A DNA stretch of 64,000 nt, from contig NZ_JALKBY010000004.1 in assembly GCF_023223645.1 (NCBI RefSeq), positions 109,379 to 173,378 on the forward strand, given 5' to 3'. Shown here piece by piece: positions 60,492-64,000 of this stretch; the first letter of the stretch is position 1; each line of letters opens with the position of its first letter. The position numbers and the translations under genes were made by a program. The notes beneath the pieces were generated by a model. The model was given only the letters and a program-made list of their open reading frames with translations. It searched no databases and was not told the DNA's origin. The stretch comes from Natroniella sulfidigena. GTDB lineage: Bacteria > Bacillota > Halanaerobiia > Halobacteroidales > Halobacteroidaceae.

Positions 60492-60535
60492 TTAAACACT
60501 ATACAGTAAACATATCATTTTACTACCTCCTCCTC
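60492..60535 (-). other. Eight-codon reading frame with a perfect ribosome site
   Basis: Minus strand: GAGGAGGAGG (60526-60535), 7 nt, then ATG and a frame MICLLYSV ending in TAA at 60492. It lies about 200 bp upstream of the first recombinase. It may be a leader peptide, or the leftover start of a gene cut by the element. The rest of the 406 bp gap 60296-60701 is AT-rich; apart from the spoIIM terminator I see no other gene. Confidence 0.4.
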
Positions 60536-60597
60536 ATTAGCATAAACAGAATAATTCTTAATTTTAGTTTAACCTGAACTAACAAAAATAATCAAAA

Positions 60598-60612
60598 TGA
60601 CGTTAGACGTCA
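60598..60612 (-). terminator. Short intrinsic terminator after spoIIM
   Basis: TGACGT and ACGTCA (6 bp stem, loop of 3) followed on the minus strand by TTTTGATTATTTTT. It is 90 bp after the spoIIM stop. Confidence 0.6.
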
Positions 60613-60701
60613 GACCTTTATAGTATAATTTCTAGTTTTTCATTTAAAATCCTTCTTTTTAGAGAAATTAATCATCAAATTCTTCAAATGAGATTTAATT
60701 T

Positions 60702-61343
60702 TTAAACTATATAATCAGCAATCAATCTAATTAAAGTAGGTGTTATGTAGGCTTCCACAAATCCAGCAGTAAATAATAAAATTCCTATCATCAACATCAC
60801 AATTGAATAATTAGTTACTAAAAAGCGAAATTTATATCTACTCCCCATCAAGATTCCTTTCCCTAAAGTCAAAGCAAAGCTAATACTGACTAAAGCTCCT
60901 AAAATTAAGCTAGGTAAAAAAATTATATTCTGTGGTACAACAGAAATTATTGCCAATATAATCCCTCTTAAAAACATCTGGTCCAATAAAAATCCAACCG
61001 TAAACCCAACAATAAACCCACGTAAAAAAATAATAATAGGGATTAATAATGCACCAACCACAGTTAATCCTAACAACCAAAATAAAAATACAAATCTCAA
61101 ATTAGAAATAACTATATTTTGAGCTATTAATTGTCTATCATTTCTCACTAATTGATTGATTTCAAGAATAAACTTTCCTAAATATTCAACCAATTCTTCC
61201 TTTTGAGCATACTCTAAAGTCCTAACAGCAAGTGTTCCAAATATAACCCCAATTACAAAAAAGACTATAATAAAAAATAAAAGTAATAGATTCTCTTCTA
61301 AAAAAAGAATTATCTTCTTCTTTAAATATCTATAATTAATCAT
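60702..61343 (-). CDS. spoIIM: Stage II sporulation protein M
   Basis: Membrane component of the SpoIID-SpoIIM-SpoIIP engulfment machine. From the ATG at 61343, with AGGAGG 6 nt upstream, it has 213 residues and about five membrane helices (LLLLFFIIVFFVIGVIFGTL near 16, then LFWLLGLTVVGALLIPIIIF near 88). FLRGFIVGFTVGFLLDQM near 108 is a family mark. Normally followed by xerD and deoB; here followed by the transposable element. Confidence 0.93.
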   Translation of the reverse strand: MINYRYLKKKIILFLEENLLLLFFIIVFFVIGVIFGTLAVRTLEYAQKEELVEYLGKFILEINQLVRNDRQLIAQNIVISNLRFVFLFWLLGLTVVGALLIPIIIFLRGFIVGFTVGFLLDQMFLRGIILAIISVVPQNIIFLPSLILGALVSISFALTLGKGILMGSRYKFRFLVTNYSIVMLMIGILLFTAGFVEAYITPTLIRLIADYIV

Positions 61344-61407
61344 TAATTTCCTCCTAGCCAATCATAAACTCCTTTATACATTAATATGTCAGCTAGAAAT
61401 AACTTTA

Positions 61408-62106
61408 TTACACCTGTAAAAAACCTGCTTCGATGATTAATTTAGCTATATGTTCAGCTGCTAATACATCCTCATAGGAATTAGAACTAGCAGCAACTAA
61501 ACTAATTCCTGTATTATGCTTTTTAGCCAAATCAATTGCTCGCTGAGCTGAATCCTTAGCAGGTTCAACTCCTCTCTTATCCATTGTCCTAGCTACAGTT
61601 CCTGTAACAACCTGAGGAGCACCATGGTTATAAGCTACATCAAAAGCAACACCACCACATTCGGTAATCAATAAAACAATCTTATCTCTAAATTCAGCTA
61701 AAGTAGTTATTTCAGATCCTACATTTGCTAATATAGCATCCACTTGAGCTCCTGAGCGTTTTATTCCTGTCAACGCTAACTGAATATTTCCTCTTCGCTC
61801 CTCTTCAGTCCCTAACCTTGGTTCAGTAACTATTATTATTTCTGTATCATGTTTTAAAGCCTTTTTCCCTGCAAAATATCCAATCTTTTCTGGATTGGTT
61901 ACTACTGGAACATTGACATGATCAGGACTAGCACCAAAAACCTCTAAAGCTCCTGCATCTAAAGCTGCCTCAGCAGTAGTTGACATATCGATCAAATCAA
62001 CAATCATTACTACATTTCCTTTACGAGCTGCCCTAGCAGCTCCAGAAGCATTAAATGTAACATTTAAGGTAGCTAAACGTCTTTGATTACCTGTAAAATC
62101 ATCCAT
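61408..62106 (-). CDS. ComB-like (2-phosphosulfolactate phosphatase-like) protein, unknown function
   Basis: A 232-residue soluble protein. The stretch VVMIVDLIDMSTTAEAALDA near residue 30 and later VLLITECGGVAFDVAYNHGA resemble the 2-phosphosulfolactate phosphatase (ComB) family, but the match is from memory and only moderate. ComB acts in coenzyme M synthesis in archaea; the bacterial members mostly have unknown roles. It lies between nudF and spoIIM. A polypurine ribosome site (AGGAGG...GGGGAG) precedes the ATG. Confidence 0.55.
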   Translation of the reverse strand: MDDFTGNQRRLATLNVTFNASGAARAARKGNVVMIVDLIDMSTTAEAALDAGALEVFGASPDHVNVPVVTNPEKIGYFAGKKALKHDTEIIIVTEPRLGTEEERRGNIQLALTGIKRSGAQVDAILANVGSEITTLAEFRDKIVLLITECGGVAFDVAYNHGAPQVVTGTVARTMDKRGVEPAKDSAQRAIDLAKKHNTGISLVAASSNSYEDVLAAEHIAKLIIEAGFLQV

Positions 62107-62205
62107 ACTCCCCTCTTCCTCCTCTAAAATAATAAATTAATTTCTTACCTTTACTATTTTACGCAGACTAACTACTTTACATTCTCAAATTAAGAGGTTT
62201 ATTAT

Positions 62206-62745
62206 TTAATTTTGATCAACTTTATTTACTAAATATTGTAGACCAATTATTGTTTTAGCATCTTCAAACTCCCCTTCAGCAAGCATCTTAGCAACCTGCT
62301 CAACTTTAATTTGCCTTAATTCAATAAATTCTTCTGGATCTGGCTGTTGTTCATATTGCTTTAGATCTGTTGCTAAAAAGAGATGAATCATCTCATCAGT
62401 AAAACCAGGGCTACTATAAAATGAAGTTAATTTCTGTAATGAGTTAGCTTGATACCCTGTCTCTTCTTTTAACTCTCGTAAAGCACATAGCTCTAAATCT
62501 TCACCTGCTTCTAATTTTCCAGCTGGTAGCTCTAATAATACTTTTTCAGCTGGCTTTCTAAATTGTTCAACTAAAGTGACTTTACCTGCTTGATAAGGAA
62601 TCACTGTTACTCCTCCACTATGTTCTACAATCTCCCTTGTTGAATTATTCCCATTTGGCAGTTGTACTTGATCAACCTTTAAATTAATTATCTGTCCTTG
62701 ATAAATCTGTTCACTACTAATTGTTTTCTCTGTTAGATCTATCAT
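62206..62745 (-). CDS. nudF: ADP-ribose pyrophosphatase (Nudix)
   Basis: Hydrolyses ADP-ribose to AMP and ribose 5-phosphate. The 179-residue protein has the full Nudix box GKLEAGEDLELCALREL continuing into KEETG near residues 76-98 (GX5EX7REUXEEXGU), and the SFYSSPGFTDEMIHLFLA segment near 108 typical of NudF. Its ATG immediately follows the DUF3866 stop, and the ribosome site AAGGAGG lies inside that gene's last codons. Confidence 0.94.
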   Translation of the reverse strand: MIDLTEKTISSEQIYQGQIINLKVDQVQLPNGNNSTREIVEHSGGVTVIPYQAGKVTLVEQFRKPAEKVLLELPAGKLEAGEDLELCALRELKEETGYQANSLQKLTSFYSSPGFTDEMIHLFLATDLKQYEQQPDPEEFIELRQIKVEQVAKMLAEGEFEDAKTIIGLQYLVNKVDQN

Positions 62746-63825
62746 CTAACCCCTCCTTAACTCCTTATTAGCAAGCAATCCTGCTACCCCTGCTGTTATA
62801 AAGTATTCTCGATCTTGCTGGTAATTCCTACCCATTGTTTGAACTTTAAAGTCTAATTTATCTAAATAGCTTATGATCTCTTCTCCTTCTCTATATATAA
62901 TCTGATGCTTAGCAGCTAATTCAAACTCAATTAATTGTTTTTTTATAATCTCTAAATATTTTTGCTTATTAAATTTGGGAATCCCAATTTTAGCTTTTAC
63001 CAAACTTAGCTCTCCTAAATTCGTTCTTGTGTGATGGCTTAACCCATAATGCCTCTTCCGTGAATCACTAAAACTGATCCTAGGTACAGCAATTGGCCCT
63101 CCTCCTAAACTCTTTACAGCATGTAATATCTCAGCTTGTTCAACTCCACTGAAACCATATTTAGTACCTGTCCCCACAATCCCTGGGCCCATTGTAATTA
63201 CAATTATATCAGCTTGATTGATCTGGGAAGCTGCTACTAAAGCTGAATAAATATTAACAGCTTCTAACTCTCCTCCAAAAGCATGACCACTAGTAATCGT
63301 ATGATCAATTAAACCTGCACTTTGCATTTGATAAACTAATTCACTAAGTTTAAGTGGCAAAGCAGCTCCATCAGTCATAATGTATGTTATATTTGTCTCT
63401 GGTCTATTCTCTTTGATTGCCACTGTAATTGCTGGCAGCATACTATGTAAAGTTCCTACCACTACCGGAGTACCATTCAAAGACTTAAATTCTTTAATTG
63501 ACTTATAATTAGGATTATTCTGCTCCTCTACACTATTCGTCTTAATTTGATAAGGAGTATAACGCAACTTCATAATATGTCCTGCTCCAGTTAACTCCTG
63601 CTCTTTACCTAAAATATAGATAACAAAATCATAACCACCAGTTCCTAGTCGCAAAGAAGTAGCAGTAGTATTTAAAATCACCTCATCTCCTACTTCAACT
63701 TGACCGACTAAATCATCATAGCTAATCCCTCGCTTTTCTATATTATCAACTTTAACTTTAATCTTAGTTAATCCTTTTCTTTGAGACAAGACCTCTATAA
63801 CCTTACCTTGCTTAATTTCTAACAT
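62746..63825 (-). CDS. DUF3866 family protein
   Basis: A 359-residue soluble protein of the DUF3866 family, whose function is unknown. It begins MLEIKQGKVIEVLSQRKGLT, and VVVGTLHSMLPAITVAIKEN near residue 119 together with ITMGPGIVGTGTKYGFSGVE near 207 are conserved blocks as I recall them. It is regularly found upstream of nudF and spoIIM in spore-forming Firmicutes, as here. Translation is coupled to nudF. Confidence 0.85.
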   Translation of the reverse strand: MLEIKQGKVIEVLSQRKGLTKIKVKVDNIEKRGISYDDLVGQVEVGDEVILNTTATSLRLGTGGYDFVIYILGKEQELTGAGHIMKLRYTPYQIKTNSVEEQNNPNYKSIKEFKSLNGTPVVVGTLHSMLPAITVAIKENRPETNITYIMTDGAALPLKLSELVYQMQSAGLIDHTITSGHAFGGELEAVNIYSALVAASQINQADIIVITMGPGIVGTGTKYGFSGVEQAEILHAVKSLGGGPIAVPRISFSDSRKRHYGLSHHTRTNLGELSLVKAKIGIPKFNKQKYLEIIKKQLIEFELAAKHQIIYREGEEIISYLDKLDFKVQTMGRNYQQDREYFITAGVAGLLANKELRRG

Positions 63826-63900
63826 CTAATACCTCCAAATTTTAACAATCAATCTCCGAGTTTGAATTTATCTGACTTTAAGGTTAAGATTTATTGATAT

Positions 63901-64000
63901 TAAGTTTAAGTTTAAGTCCAAGTCTAAGTTTAAGTAAGAACTAAAAGCCCTTATGCTTTTGATGGTTGACTCAGACTTAACCTCAACCTTAAACTTAAGC
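63901..64000. repeat. 6-mer-arm intergenic inverted element, runs to the window edge (copy 13)
   Basis: Left arm 63901-63935 with six AAGTTT-type units, centre, and right arm from 63971 to the edge. Bases 63925-64000 match copy 9 (39732-39807) at 73 of 76 positions; the left arm has one more unit than copy 9. Lies upstream of the DUF3866 gene. Confidence 0.9.

Larger units (their letters stand above)
54661..60507. mobile_element. Tn554-like element with three tyrosine recombinases; ends approximate
   Basis: Contains four overlapping or abutting genes (recombinases at 59198-60295, 57780-59204, 56192-57778 and a TnpC-like gene at 55765-56199) and two possible cargo genes. This matches the tnpA-tnpB-tnpC plan of Tn554, with one additional recombinase. 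Candidate ends: AAACTGTATAATAAGTT at 54661-54677 and an inverted, gapped version at 60486-60507; TTTAACAGG is also shared at 54652 and 60405. Neither is decisive. The region looks more AT-rich than its flanks and I saw none of the 6-mer/7-mer repeats in it. Confidence 0.6.

Noticed and set aside
12685..64000. The tandem 6-mer and 7-mer arrays as CRISPR arrays
   Set aside because: Unit lengths are 6-7 bp with no spacers and no cas genes in the window.
1..64000. tRNA, rRNA, SRP RNA and origin sequences
   Set aside because: No cloverleaf, rRNA-like or DnaA-box cluster was recognised in any intergenic region.

Overview
The window is a chromosomal segment of a low-GC, endospore-forming Firmicute. 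The evidence is the whole spoIIA operon (spoIIAA, spoIIAB, sigF), a seven-gene spoVA operon, spoVS, spoIIM, ytfJ and two spore-type D-Ala-D-Ala carboxypeptidases, combined with Firmicute-style housekeeping clusters. A fused MetF-MetV methylenetetrahydrofolate reductase and a three-gene 2-hydroxyacyl-CoA-dehydratase-activase-like cluster suggest an anaerobe with clostridial C1 metabolism. I lean towards Halanaerobiales (Halobacteroidaceae-like), but that is an inference. Nearly every gene is on the minus strand. Plus-strand exceptions are a DUF421/DUF4363 pair, metF-metV, a cheX-like gene and an isochorismatase-family pseudogene.

Layout. 1-6463: hslU (cut by the window edge), hslV, topA, smg, dprA, cardiolipin synthase. 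6571-12519: pseudogene, fchA, DUF421/DUF4363, comM, yraN, metF-metV. 12901-22717: translation and secretion block (small unknown, rnhB, rbgA, lepB, rplS, SPOUT methylase, trmD, rimM, khpA, rpsP, ffh, ylxM, ftsY) and an unusual two-domain JAB protein. 22770-36879: smc, spoVS, a radical SAM gene, rluB, dacB-like, ytfJ, DUF2953, scpB, scpA, trpS, an M50 protease and a DHH-CBS-tRNA nucleotidyltransferase fusion. 36981-42854: lysA behind a lysine riboswitch, an EamA transporter, and the activase cluster. 42875-51082: spoVA and spoIIA operons and dacF. 51522-54643: cheX-like, pdp, deoB. 54.66-60.5 kb: a Tn554-like element with three tyrosine recombinases, a TnpC-like gene and two possible cargo genes. 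60702-63825: spoIIM, a ComB-like gene, nudF, DUF3866.

How the genes work together. The complete SMC-ScpA-ScpB condensin and the SRP protein pair (Ffh, FtsY, with YlxM) are encoded here. Forespore control (SpoIIAA/AB and Sigma-F) lies directly before its late target, the dipicolinate channel operon spoVA.

The most unusual signal is not a gene. At least thirteen intergenic sites carry elements whose arms are degenerate tandem repeats of 6 bp (TTAAGT-like) or 7 bp (ACAGTTG-like). The best copies have two inverted arms around a 35-75 bp centre. Two copies 24 kb apart match at 73 of 76 bases, one copy mixes a 7-mer arm with a 6-mer arm, and two copies supply the stop codons of trpS and pdp. None was seen inside the Tn554-like element. 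Other points of interest are the absence of xer genes from both of their customary slots (topA-hslV and spoIIM-deoB), a hairpin placed between a perfect ribosome binding site and the deoB start codon, and a JAB protein made of one intact and one degenerate half.
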